Positions 23,101 through 32,394 of a DNA stretch of 64,000 bases are shown here, piece by piece. The DNA comes from Bromus sterilis (Eukaryota; Streptophyta; Magnoliopsida; Poales; Poaceae): assembly GCA_950022295.1 (NCBI GenBank), contig OX465595.1, positions 434,552,270 through 434,616,269 on the forward strand, read 5' to 3'. The notes under the pieces were generated by a model. It worked only from the letters and a program-made list of their open reading frames with translations. It was not told the origin of the DNA and did no database searches. A program made the translations under genes and the position numbers. Position 1 is the first letter of the stretch; each line of letters opens with the position of its first letter.

Positions 23101-23878
23101 CGGGAAGGGGAAGTACATTCAAAGAATGCACTTGGGTTCTTGTTCTGGGTGAGGTATAGTTGACTGTTTTGCCTGAAGGGTGGGTGAGTTTCATGGATTT
23201 GCCTTTGCAATCCAGGTAGGCATTCTGTCTTGATAGCCAATCCATGCCAAGGATGACATCAATATCTGAAGACTTGAGGGCTATGAGTGAAGCAAGGAAT
23301 ACTAAACCCTCAATTGCAATTTCATTACCATGGCTCACTCTATTAGTTTGCCATCTTGACCCTGGAGTTTGAATAATCATTGGGGTGGACAATTCAACAA
23401 AGGGTAACTCATGACGAAGTGCATAACTTTCCGACATGAATGAATGAGATGCTCCTGGGTCGAAAAGAACGGAAGTAGGAACAAAATTGACTGGGAGCGT
23501 ACCAAGAATGACGTCAGTGGTGTCGTCAGTCTCTTCAGCGGCGATCTGGTTCACACGTCCACGAGTGGAGGGAGTAGCGGGTTTGGCGGTGTAGACTTTC
23601 TGGGGTGGCTTGCCACGACCATTGTTGTTGTTGTTGCCTCCGGCACGTGGTGGAGCATTCTGGTTCTGGACCTGGTTCTGGGGACACTCACGAGAATAGT
23701 GGCCTGCCAGACCACACTTGTAGCAGGCTCCAAAAACAGTGCGTGGAGCTGGGTTGTTTGGTGGAGCTGGGTGGACGAGGCGCCACATAGGATGGCCTCG
23801 GTGGGTTGTTCTGGCGGAACATGCTGTTGGGGATCCAGATCTTGCGCTTCTGGGAACCAGAACTAGATGAACCGTCAT
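20135..23878 (-). CDS. pol: C1 pol polyprotein (gag C-terminus, protease, RT, RNase H, integrase, chromodomain)
   Basis: This is an uninterrupted 1247-codon frame. The first 45 or so residues are out of the true gag frame because of an upstream shift. After that come a CCHC zinc knuckle (C52, C55, H60, C65) and a protease with an unusual D140-P-G-A-S motif where D-S/T-G is usual. Reverse transcriptase has YLDD at 451-454; RNase H has D600, E637 and D662. The integrase has HHCC (H811, H818, C848, C851) and a D881-D942-E978 core spaced 35 residues between the last two. A chromodomain-like stretch spans about 1176-1216. Family knowledge: it copies RNA to DNA in particles, inserts it, and may steer insertion to heterochromatin. 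The stop codon lies 22 bases inside the 3' LTR. Catalytic residues look intact; gag is broken, so the element may not move by itself. Confidence 0.93.
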   Translation of the reverse strand: MTVHLVLVPRSARSGSPTACSARTTHRGHPMWRLVHPAPPNNPAPRTVFGACYKCGLAGHYSRECPQNQVQNQNAPPRAGGNNNNNGRGKPPQKVYTAKPATPSTRGRVNQIAAEETDDTTDVILGTLPVNFVPTSVLFDPGASHSFMSESYALRHELPFVELSTPMIIQTPGSRWQTNRVSHGNEIAIEGLVFLASLIALKSSDIDVILGMDWLSRQNAYLDCKGKSMKLTHPSGKTVNYTSPRTRTQVHSLNVLPLPELEDIPVVRDFPDVFPEELPGMPPDRCVEFIVDLVPGTAPISKRPYKMAPHELAELKTQLDASLAKGFIRPSSSPWGFPVLFVKKKDGTERMCVDYRPLNLATIKNKYPLPRINDLYDQLAGSSVFSKMDLRLGYHQIRIRNEDIPKTAFTTRYGLYEYTVMSFGLTNAPATFSRLMNSIFMEYLDKFVVVYLDDILIYSKNEGDHAEHLRLVLMKLREHRLYAKFSKCEFWLPEVTYLGHVISAKGIAVNPERVQAVLDWTPPESVKQVRSFLGLASYCCRFVENFSKVAKPLTELLKKDKKFLWTPKCEESFQELKRRLTSAPVLAPPDTKRDFEIYCDASRQGLGCTLLQDRHVVAYASRQLWPHEENYPTHDLELAAVVHALTTWRHYLLGNRCEIYSDHQSLKYIFTQPDLNLRQRRWVELIKDYDVAISYTPGKANVMADALSRKSYCNNLMLQQYQPLLHEDFRKLNLEIVPHGYLSTLVEKPTLEDQIIVSQRRARGVRRIKENIASGVAKCFSTDSKGTVFFENRLVVPKNRELRQLILREAHDTPLSIHPGSTKMYRDLRQRFWWTRMKRDIAQFVAECDVCRRIKAEHQRPAGTLQPLSIPEWKWDKVGMDFITGFPRTQKGNNAIFVVIDRLSKVAHFLPVRESITASQLADLYISRIVSLHGVPLEINSDRGSLFTSRFWGSFQKAMGTHLSFSTAFHPQSSGQVERVNQILEDMLRACVISFGKNWEQSLPFAEFAYNNSFQSSLNMAPFELLYGRRCRTPLNWSETGERQFFGPDMIKEAEEQVRIVRDQLKAAHSRQKSYYDRHHRQESYNLDQKAYLRVTPLKGTQRFGIKGKLAPHYIGPFRILARRGEVAYQLELPPHLSRVHDVFHVSQLRRCFKDPIREVDHETLDLQDDLSYREYPVRILDSAERVTRRQKIRFLKVQWSHHSEREATWEREDRLSAKYPTFLPQTSESRDEILLSGGELSEPSVR
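20158..20175 (-). promoter_or_regulatory. Polypurine tract of C1
   Basis: Reads TTTTGAGTGGGGGCGAGT on the - strand, directly before the 3' LTR. C3 has GAGTGGGGGCCAGT in the same place. It would prime plus-strand DNA synthesis. Confidence 0.8.
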
Positions 23879-24609
23879 CTCTAGGGTGTTTGCGAAAGTC
23901 GTTGGGGGTGTTCATGTCCTCTGCCTTGATGGCCTTGTTGACAAGGACCTGGAAGGTGGCAAAGTCATGAAGGTTGAGCTCGCGACGGAGTCCACTGTTG
24001 AGTCCACGACGGAACCTCTCTTGTTTCTTGGAGTCGGTGGAGACTTCTTCGGTTGCATAACGAGCAAGTCGGTTGAACTCACGACTAAACTCGTCAACGG
24101 TCCTCCTGCCTTGGGGTGAGGTTACAGAACTCCTCACGCTTGCGGTCCATGAGACCCTTGGGAATGTGGTGCTCGCGGAAAGAAGTGCAGAATTCCTCCC
24201 AAGATGCAGCTGGTCCAACGGGGCGCATATTCAGAAAGTTCTCCCACCAAGAGCTAGTTGCACCTTCAAGGTGATAGGTGGCATAGCTGACCTTGTCCCC
24301 ATCTGCAACATGGCCTGCTTGGAGCTTCCTCTCGATGCTGCGAAGCCAGTCATCGGCGTCAAGGGGCTCGGTGGAGTAACTGAAAACCGGGGGATGAAGC
24401 CGGATGAAGTCGTTCAGGGACACCAGCTCATTGCGCTGCTGAGTGGTGTTGCGTGCAATGACTTCCAGCAGGTGGTGAGAGTCTCGGCGGTTCCTCTCAA
24501 CTTCCATCAGAACCTGAGCCATCGTGGGTGGGGGTGGAAGGTTGCCTTCTTCCTGGTCGTTCCCACAACCTTGGTTACGACCAACCTGGCCACGGGTTCC
24601 TTGAGACAT
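23688..24609 (-). pseudogene. gag: C1 gag, frameshifted
   Basis: Gag starts at 24609 on the - strand. The N-terminal 160 or so residues contain the retrotransposon gag core: PLDADDWLRSIERKL, then SSWWENF and WEEFCTSFREHHIP. Compared with the downstream frame there is a shift near 24110-24125, beside a C-rich run, and a second near 23765, just before the zinc knuckle that is read in the pol frame. C3 gag is homologous throughout. The protein would form the particle shell and bind element RNA. Frameshifting is a normal gag-pol device in some elements, but two shifts at positions not conserved in C3 look like decay. Confidence 0.85.
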
Positions 24610-24941
24610 CCTGAAGGTGAAAATCCAAAGTCAAACAGAGTTGATTTTAAGAGTCTAATCAAGGTATTGAAGTACTGGAAGGATTACAGAGCAAAGGAAG
24701 TAATCATCTTGACAACATGGTGATAAAAGCATACAAGCCATATATTCACAAGCTGTCATACAAACCATACATCGTGTTAGTACAAGCACTAAGCTAATAC
24801 AAACGTGATGAAGATGATACATCCTTCAGAGGCACTCTGACTTCCTATACATTATTTATCTAAGCCTCTGGAACTTAGACACCTTGCTTACAATATACTA
24901 AGATACTACTACATCCTCACTAAGTAAGACCACAGGCGGTC

Positions 24942-25721
24942 TCACTCATCTCCATCTCCATAGTAGTCCTCATAAAAGTTACCCGCGTATCCCGGTAGCT
25001 GGAGGTGACCATCGGAAAACACGGAGGCTTGTGGACCCTGATATCCATTTGGGCAAGGATGAGGCCTAGGTCCAGCGTAGGGTGGAAGCAAAGGACCACG
25101 GGGTGGAAAAATGCCTCCAATCTCGGGCCAAGCAACTCGAGAAGGCATCTGAGTCCTCACTGGATAGATCGCATCAAAATCAACTGATCCCACGCTCACA
25201 AATGGTGCCAAGAGCGTCAGTGCTCGATACAGACGAACACGAGTGGCGTGGAGCTCGAAACGGAGAGCGCGTGCATCACGATCTCTGTCACTAGCAAACC
25301 TAGCAGTCACCTGAAGTGCTGGATCCTCTGCAGAGTGGTCTGAGTAGAGTCCGGTGTAATATCCCTCTTCTCCTGGAAGTGCAGCAGGGATATAGCGGAA
25401 TGAGGTCTCTCTCAGCATGGTGTGCTCCTCTCTCAGCAGGGTAATACATGAATATGCAGCATCCTGCACAACCATGTTCTCGGTGACGCCAATGCCATGT
25501 CCAAAGTGGATAGGCTGGGTGACTCCAACGTGGTGCGGGTAGATCCTGACAATGCAGTGGAACTGCGTCTGGTTGAAGTCGTGGAACTGCTCCTCGACGG
25601 TATACTCAGGGTACCACCGATATCCCACATAGGACATCATCTCGATCAACGTGGCGGGATGGCCACGCACACCGAGGCACCTGGTCAAACGAACAATCTG
25701 CCGAGGGGGAAGATCTGCCAT
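24942..25721 (-). CDS. Accessory ORF of C1 upstream of gag, function unknown
   Basis: An intact 259-codon frame in sense orientation between the primer-binding site and gag. I recognise no catalytic domain. The first 180 residues look like a folded globular region rich in aromatic residues and arginine (FHDFNQTQFHCIVRIYPHH near 44-62, DRDARALRFEL near 145-155). The tail from about 195 is proline-, glycine- and tyrosine-rich and probably disordered. No signal peptide or membrane segment is evident. The homologous leader of C3 matches C1 only up to about 25900 and then lacks this ORF, so the region was gained by C1 or lost by C3. Similar hypothetical proteins may exist in other cereal elements; I cannot check. 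Confidence 0.6.
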   Translation of the reverse strand: MADLPPRQIVRLTRCLGVRGHPATLIEMMSYVGYRWYPEYTVEEQFHDFNQTQFHCIVRIYPHHVGVTQPIHFGHGIGVTENMVVQDAAYSCITLLREEHTMLRETSFRYIPAALPGEEGYYTGLYSDHSAEDPALQVTARFASDRDRDARALRFELHATRVRLYRALTLLAPFVSVGSVDFDAIYPVRTQMPSRVAWPEIGGIFPPRGPLLPPYAGPRPHPCPNGYQGPQASVFSDGHLQLPGYAGNFYEDYYGDGDE

Positions 25722-26126
25722 CTGAAACAGAAAGGAGTTTTCAAATGCATCAGATTATGAGATAAACCTGGAATGACTCGGACAGCATAACGGCTGTAAT
25801 TGTAAGAAATGACAATTTATTTCAATCATGAAAACAACACTTACATAATACGATGTAAGAAATCAGCATTACAACAATGCTAGAAAAACCGGACACAACT
25901 TTCCTACGGCTATAAAGAGGCAAACAACGAGATGTGCTAATCAGACAGAGGAGAGCCTAGTCCTATCTTCCCGTAGAATAAGATGAGGGTGACTCAGAAC
26001 TCAGAACGAAGGGGGTAAGGAGAAAAAAGAAGCCTTACGTTATTCCCTTATATACCCAGAGTAACTATATAACTATAGCAAGCTAGACTCAATTCGGCCA
26101 AGGCTACTAGTCCTACAGTCAGTCCT
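25722..26126 (-). other. C1 leader between primer-binding site and accessory ORF
   Basis: Non-coding. The part from 26126 down to about 25900 is homologous to C3 54810-55044 and includes a conserved GGGTATATAAGGGAA near 26042-26056 (- strand). No gene seen. Confidence 0.6.
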
Positions 26127-26138
26127 GCTCTGATACCA
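26127..26138 (-). promoter_or_regulatory. Primer-binding site of C1, initiator-Met tRNA type
   Basis: TGGTATCAGAGC on the - strand, four bases after the 5' LTR. It is the classic site complementary to the 3' end of plant initiator tRNA-Met and is identical in C3. Confidence 0.9.
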
Positions 26139-26142
26139 AGTC

Positions 26143-29100
26143 TGTCGGGACCCGGGGTTAGCGTATGCAAGTCCAGCTAAGACATAGTCATATGGAGAGC
26201 CGAGAACCGCACCCACTTGTCTAAGCAGACAAGGCCAAGCACTGAACATTCTCGGAAAGCATCGTACGTGAGCGGCATCCCATCCAGGCCGAATGATCAA
26301 CTGAGATGGGTCCTCATCGTCCGCACACAAGTCTAATGATATGGGTGGTGAACTCCCATATTCAAAGACAAGTCGCCTCAACCATACTATCGACTATCTC
26401 GAAACTCTTACATAAACTTACTCCAGCCCGATCACTTAGTCGGGGTCTAGGGCGGGCTCGATCATACCACAAAGTGTGCATGAGACAGAGTCTCGGACAA
26501 TCGCATCGCGATGCCCCAAGCTGCGCACATCTAAGGGCCACTTTGTGTATGAAAGACCGCCAGCCAGAACACAACTAAGGTCTCGAAAACCCATACAAAG
26601 ACATGTATGTTATAAACATACACGCAGCACACATGCCTTGTATGAACAGCAGGTACCATTGCAATTCTCTACAAAGTGTACATTTTATTTATAACTCTTA
26701 TAGAGTACACACAGAGATCACAAACATGTGATCCAACATTACAACATAAGCGGAAGCAAATTATGTCTGAGTATAGATAAGTTTAACAAATGGCTTAAGA
26801 AGCCTTATTTAAACACAAAGCCCTCCACGAGGGAGCCAGTCGTCTGACTGGGACTAGACTAGTTTGTCTTCAGTCGTCCAGCTCGATGAAGAAGCCACCT
26901 TCGGGCTCAGTGGCATCATCTAAAACATAGATTAAGCAAACGTGAGTACAAAGTCGTACTCAGCAAGACTTACATAGGAGCTATACTACTCATGCACATG
27001 TATCAAGGTAAAGGGAGGTGGGGTTCACTTGCAGAAATGCCAGCTTTGATTGGCTAGTCCTGAACTACGAGTACCAGACTTTGAGGTAAGAAGCGTACAC
27101 GAGTCCACTACTTTCTCCAACCAATTACACCACTATGGTGCCTTCCTCGACTTCCCCACGAGAAAGCACGCCATAGCACTCACACTTATCTTGGTGTGTT
27201 TTAGAAGTATCCAGTTCAAGTTATCTAATAATCAAGCTAAGCTTTCCAAGTAGTCCATAACCGCGGACGCGGCTATTCGAATAGTTTTGTTAACCTTGCA
27301 AGGGTGTACCGCTACACACACATGATTATCATTTACCGCCTTTGTACTCGACACCATTCAAGGGGTGCCGGCGAGGATGCTCACCACAACTATTACCTCA
27401 TAGCCGATCTAGTCCAAGAAAGCCGCCTACTTGGGTTGGCTACCACTATCGTGAACCCGACCGGTTTACCGAAGTGGACCCAAGCGATGTGTGCGTGGTG
27501 CATAAGCCGGTCTCGGGTGAGCCGTTCTCTCACTTAGCATCCAGGCCACAAGCCTACCAGAACTCCGAACTACTGCGACATCTGGACATCGAAAGGGATG
27601 AGTTAATAAGTTCAGAGGGGTCAGTGAGCCCAATGTGTGGTTGTACTCCTCATCTTGGATGACCACACAAGAACTCGGACTTAGGACGGTGTTCAACGAG
27701 ACAACCCACCGTGTACTCCTACACAGCCTCTCATCGTTCACCTTGTATTAGGTTCGATTCACCAACACTTTTCTACCATCATCAACATGATCACTACCAT
27801 CCCGACTCACATCACAGTAACAACATGGTATCATACTAAGCATGCAATAAACAGTAGCATTGAAGGGGTTACATGATATCAACCAACTCCTACATTTGCT
27901 AGGATTGTGGTTTGCTTACTACTGTGACAAAAGATAGGTCATGCAAAGGAATGGGTTCATCTATGCGGTAGAATCGTAACATGGTGATCATCCTATACAA
28001 TGCATAAGCGAGACATGAGAGGGAAGTGGGATTTTATCGACATGATCAATGGGGCTTTGCTTGCCTTGCTGACGAGGTTCGGGTTCGGGGTCTTCAACGA
28101 AGGTTGTAGCCTCTTGCTCCGGTTCCACCTCTACTCGACAAACAAAGCACGAAGTAGCAATCAATATGAATGCAATGCTCAAGCACATGAATGAAGGTTG
28201 AAATTTGAAGTATAAGTTTTGATGTGTGAGGCAATTCCATTTAAGTGGAGTATATTGCATTTGAAATGCAAATTCAAAATCCACATTTGAATTCAACTTA
28301 GCCAAGTTGTATGTGACATAGTTTGATCATTTTGAATCATATTCACTTGTATAAGATATGCTTCTGATGTGTGGTTGAATTATATCATAATTCTAAGGTC
28401 CAAGTTGCAAAATCATTTGATTTGAATTTGAATTAATTTCAAATAAAGCAAATGACATATGCTACTGGTCCCATTTTAATTTCAACTCAAACATAGTTGA
28501 AAGTTGCATATTTGGAAAGATAATTTTCTCCTGATCATTTTTCATATATTATTTGTCCAATTTGGAGTTAGTATGAATTTTCTATGAATTTCCAAAGTTT
28601 GGGGTATTTTCTGGAATTTCTGGAATTCTTTTAATTCAAATAATCTCTGGAAATTCATTTAAATGATTTATTGCGCCATTGCTGACGTCAGGGGGGGGCT
28701 GACAGGTGGGGTCACCTTGTCAGTGACTGGGCTAATTAACCCGTGGGTTAATTTAATCCAGTGGCTTAATTAAGCCACTGGGCCCACTGGTCAGTGACCC
28801 AGGGGGTCATTAGCCGGGTGCTTAAGGGCTAATACACCGACGGTTAACCGCCGGCGACTGGAGGCGCGGCGGTGACTCGCCGGAATGAGATAGGGGCCAC
28901 GGGAGGCCACGGGGAGGACACCAATGGATGCAGCAGCTTCGTCTGTGTCTTCTGGAGGCATCAGGGGTTCACGGGGAGCTCTGAATCGACGGCGGCGACG
29001 ACTCCGGCGGCAACAAAACCACGGCGAGGTCGCAGTCGTCGTTGTGGTGCACGGTTGGAGTCGATTCGGGGCGCGTTCGAACGCTGGCATCCGTAGGAGT

Positions 29101-30201
29101 CAAACGCATGCGCTGGAACTTCACGACGAGCACTGGAGCGAGCGCATGGTCAACCTCGGCGGCAACCGTGCTCGGCTTCCATGGCGGATCCGGCTAGAGG
29201 AGGCAATCGAGGGGGAGGAGTGAGGGGTTGTGCTTGCTAGCACCCTGCGTCTATCTGGAGTGGTGGCTTGCTCGGGGAGGCGCTGGTGTGGCCGGAATTT
29301 GAGTTCGATCCACGGCGGCCGGCGATGAAGACGATGAAGCTAGCGAGCTCGGGGAGGCGTCCGGCTCCGATTCCTTCTGCAGGTCGATGAAGACGACGAC
29401 GGTGAACTCCCTGGACACCTCGGTTTGGCTTCTCGACGTCGATGGCCGCGAGTCTGCACGGTTGCGCTCCGGCTAGGCTACGGGGGCGTCGCTGTTCTTC
29501 GTGGGCAGGACGAACTGGAGGGCGAGGAAGGAGGGAAAAATGACCTGGGCTTCTCCAGGACACGCGGGCGGCGAGAAGGAGGAAGGGGGTGGGCTGTGGA
29601 GCTGCCACCGCGACGGCCACGGCATGCCGGGCACGCATCTGTGTGCTCGTGCCCGAGGAAGACGACAGGGGAGTTCCCCCTGGTGGGCTGGGCCGGCTGG
29701 AAAGGTGGGCCTCGCCCCTGGCGAGAGGTAAGTTTTCTGCTTTCTTTTCTATTGTTCTTTTCTGACATTTGTTCTGTTTAGCTAAATAAAATAGCTAAAC
29801 ATTTTATTAAATGCTGAAATTTTTTATGTGGCCTCATAATAATATAGACTAGCCACTCATAAACTTTCAACATTTTTAAAATTCAAATGATTTGAATTTT
29901 AAATCAAATAGGGGTATTTCTTTAATTCCAAGGCAATGTTTGAATATTTGAAAAATTCTATGAGCATGGGGTGGGTCCCACATCACTTGATATGTGATCA
30001 CAATCATTTATAAGACTTTTCAAAAATCTAACATGAATTTTTGGAGAAGATTTTTATCTGGCCTTTTGAATTAATTCATCTGGGGGGGTTCCTTCTCCCA
30101 TTTGCTTTTAAATTTTGATTTCAAAGATTTCTTTTGAAATTTTGACATAATGCAAAGGTACTAACTAACCCTAGCACATTACCTAACTGAGGGTTCTGAC
30201 A
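26143..30201 (-). repeat. 5' LTR of C1
   Basis: The LTR is 4059 bp, near-identical to 16091-20157. It starts TGTCAGAACCC and ends GGGTCCCGACA on the - strand. The GC-rich core lies near 28830-29700. Confidence 0.95.
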
Positions 30202-30206
30202 CCAGG
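30202..30206. repeat. Target-site duplication CCAGG (right copy) of C1
   Basis: Equal to 16086-16090. Confidence 0.95.
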
Positions 30207-31193
30207 ATATCCACTTTATGCGGTGCGTGTGCCTCCGGGCATGGGCTACGTCGACACGGCGCCTGCGGAAATGTTCTTCCTGCGGTTTGATCACATCTTT
30301 GAGATGTTCCTCACTAGGCGACTCGATTTTACGATCGTCCGCCTTTTTGCGCTCCATATGAGCTTTGTCATCAAAAGAGAGGAAATCTCGCAAATCGTGG
30401 TGGCAGATCCATACAAAATGCATGAGTCTTTCTTGTCGCTCGGTCACTATGAACTTAAAACTGCTAGGGAGTACATCAAAAATTTCATGCTGATGAATAA
30501 GGAGAAGGAAATGGTTCTCGTGCCTTATCATCCAATGTAAGTCATTGCCCGATTGCCTTTACATTTCAATCATTCCTTTGCTCATATGGAGGCTAGCTAA
30601 TTTGAGGTGCATTTATTTTGCGCAGCGAGGGGCACGCCGTCCTTATCGTTCTTTTCCCACGAGTCTCCCATGCCGTGTATTTCGACTCGTCTAGGAACTT
30701 CAAAAGGAAAGACTACACCAAAGTAATGAGTCTTCTGGATTCCGCTCTTCAGGGCTTCGGCATGAGGGGTGGCCACATCGAGAAAAAGTCACGAAGGAAG
30801 GGCGCGCCGTGTTTCTCGCATAAAACCAACTTCTGCAGTATCCATCAACCGGAAGGAAGTACAAATGATGGATACTATGTCATCCATCTCATGATGGAGT
30901 TCAGAAAGGATCAGCAACGTCTTCGCATGGCAAGCAAAGATGACAATCATATCATGATATGGGCAAAAAACTTAGCCGAACCGGATTATAAAGTAAGAGA
31001 TGACTTCTTTCGCATCCTGAAGGATATTGCAACCATCATCATGAAAGAAGTCGTCGACAAGAAGGGGATGTTCTACCACGGCCCAATATCGCGAGCTGAT
31101 GTTAAAACTCGCGTAGGAATGCAGCTTTTGGACATTACACCGTTCAATAAGCTAGGGTGCGTCCTCCCAGATATGGATGGATGGAAGTTTTAG
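30207..31193 (+). pseudogene. CACTA gene 2, 3' part: Ulp1-like (C48) protease domain without catalytic cysteine
   Basis: Continues the gene 2 frame after C1. Exon to 30536, probable intron 30537-30625 (89 nt, GTAAGT to GCGCAG), last exon to the stop at 31193. The last exon resembles the Ulp1/SENP cysteine-protease fold found in many plant CACTA elements. Histidine is at 30633-30635 (GHAVLIV), aspartate at 30684-30686 (YFDSS) and glutamine at 30846-30848 (HQPEG). Seven residues after the Gln, where D-C-G normally supplies the nucleophile, the codon at 30867-30869 is GAT (Asp) and the local sequence is STNDGYY. Proteolysis therefore looks impossible, leaving at most a binding role. In this copy the part is separated from its own promoter by C1. 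Confidence 0.7.
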
Positions 31194-31485
31194 AGTATTG
31201 ACTATGCCGATGATGATGTCTCGGTTGAATTTTTACTTTTGGAAGCGATATGAAACCTTTGTGATGTAATTTAACGGTCATGTTGAACTACTTGCGTAAC
31301 GCTTGCTAGCTAGTGAATTAGTTGGGGTACCATGAACAACGTGTGTATATTATATTATGTATGTTACTTTATGTTGCATCTATTCACTAACTTTTTGTCT
31401 TCGTGTTGCTCAAGTATATTATGTTGTGTACTATTATTGAATTCTTATAATGAATATGCATCTCTAATAGGTACATAGATCATCG

Positions 31486-31740
31486 ATGGCGAAGAAGTGC
31501 TATGCCGAGTACATAGGGAAGGTTCCAGGAGTGTACGATGAGTGGCCAGAGTGTCAGGCTCAAGTGCACCGGTTCCCGGGCGGCAGCCAAAGAGGGTTCA
31601 ATACCAGAGAGGAAGCGGAAGCTAGTTACTTGATATTTACGCTAGCGCGAGAGGAAGATCGGAGGCGGCGCTTCATTAGCTACTACATAATTCCACTCTT
31701 CCTCATAGTGACCGCTCTTCTAGTATATATCATAGTTTAG
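31486..31740 (+). CDS. CACTA gene 3: viroplasmin/RNase H1 N-terminal-like domain with C-terminal membrane anchor
   Basis: An intact 84-codon gene. Residues about 5-50 (YAEYIGKVPGVYDEW, CQAQVHRFPG, FNTREEA) match the pattern of the Cauli_VI/RNase H1 N-terminal domain (Pfam PF01693), which binds dsRNA or RNA-DNA hybrids in RNase H1. A charged patch (REEDRRRR) is followed by one hydrophobic helix (about 64-84) that ends the protein, giving a tail-anchored layout. No RNase H catalytic domain follows. It lies 293 bp after the gene 2 stop, inside the CACTA ends, and reads the same way; it could be a separate gene or a later exon of the gene 2 transcript. It is the only gene of this CACTA copy without a visible break. 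Role in transposition unknown. Confidence 0.75.
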   Translation: MAKKCYAEYIGKVPGVYDEWPECQAQVHRFPGGSQRGFNTREEAEASYLIFTLAREEDRRRRFISYYIIPLFLIVTALLVYIIV

Positions 31741-32020
31741 ATGGATGATAAAACTTGCTTGTATTTGCATGTATTTAAGATATTGTGACAACTTCTATCG
31801 CTATTTTAGAGATGACATAATGAGAGACATCATTTGTGTTGGATATGAGAGATCATGATGATATATATATATATGGTGATCAGATTATTGTATGTGTATG
31901 ATATGATGAGATTTGTACTCTGTAGAAAACCTGTGTATGTGTATGAGACTAAATTGTATAATACCTGTACAAATACAGCAAAAATACGATGGGAAAAAGA
32001 AACAGAAAATGAAAAATAAA
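31741..32020 (+). other. Gene 3 3' flank
   Basis: AT-rich, no gene. It contains an AT microsatellite at 31861-31874 and ends in an A-rich stretch before the right subterminal array. Confidence 0.5.
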
Positions 32021-32205
32021 TACCAGTAGCGCCCTGTCACCTGTACGCGCTACTGGTATTAGTAGTAGCGGGCTCTAAAGGGTGGCGCTACTGGTGTAGT
32101 AGTAGCGGGTGCGTACGCGCGCTACTGCTACAAATTAGCTGTAGCGTGCTAGCAGTAGCGCGCCCCAGGGCGCTACTAATAAGCCAAAAGGGGGCGCTAC
32201 TACTA
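32021..32205 (+). repeat. CACTA right subterminal repeat array
   Basis: Many CAGTAGCG/CGCTACTG copies in both orientations, mirroring 7774-8010. Confidence 0.9.
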
Positions 32206-32223
32206 GCCTTTCTCCTAGTAGTG
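32206..32223 (-). repeat. CACTA right terminal inverted repeat
   Basis: Reads CACTACTAGGAGAAAGGC on the - strand, the partner of 7739-7755. TSD TCT follows at 32224-32226. Confidence 0.95.
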
Positions 32224-32226
32224 TCT

Positions 32227-32394
32227 TGCACCTTTATGTTCTTATGTTGCTTGTTTCAATGCTAAATATAGACTCTTTCTTGTTATGACTTGAATTGAAT
32301 TACATGCCTTGATTGCTTTACTTAAAAGTTCTTATATGATTGGTACCATGTCACCACAAAAATTATGCTTGTTATCATTTACCTACTCGAGGAC
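32227..32394 (+). other. 3' internal segment of A1, part 2
   Basis: Non-coding. It matches A2 around 1093-1260 in reverse complement. The last five bases (AGGAC, 32390-32394) are the left TSD of C2. Confidence 0.85.

Larger units (their letters stand above)
16091..30201 (-). mobile_element. Element C1: Tekay-like chromovirus (Ty3/Gypsy) with 4-kb LTRs
   Basis: The element is 14.1 kb, bounded by TGTC...GACA termini and a CCAGG TSD. On the - strand the order is 5' LTR (30201 to 26143), initiator-Met-type primer-binding site, accessory ORF, gag, pol, polypurine tract, 3' LTR (20157 to 16091). Pol order (protease, RT, RNase H, integrase, chromodomain-like end) marks it as a chromodomain Gypsy. 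The LTRs differ at only a few bases per hundred in the stretches I compared, so the insertion is fairly recent. The family is shared with C2 and C3. Confidence 0.95.
7739..32223 (+). mobile_element. CACTA (En/Spm-like) DNA transposon, 24.5 kb including a nested retrotransposon
   Basis: The termini are CACTACTAGGGAAAAGC (7739-7755) and its near-perfect inverse (32206-32223), flanked by a 3-bp TSD (TCT, 7736-7738 and 32224-32226). The unoccupied site is visible in A2 at 1258-1268. Subterminal arrays of CAGTAGCG/CGCTACTG lie inside both ends. Three genes read left to right: a TNP2-type transposase (8606-12103, broken), a second gene with a Ulp1-like C-terminus (13374-31193, split by C1), and a small viroplasmin-domain protein (31486-31740). 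Without C1 the element would be about 10.4 kb. It looks non-autonomous now because gene 1 is broken and gene 2 is split. Confidence 0.95.

Noticed and set aside
23688..24218. Programmed gag-pol frameshifting in C1
   Set aside because: Two shifts are needed, and their positions are not shared with C3, so decay is the simpler reading.
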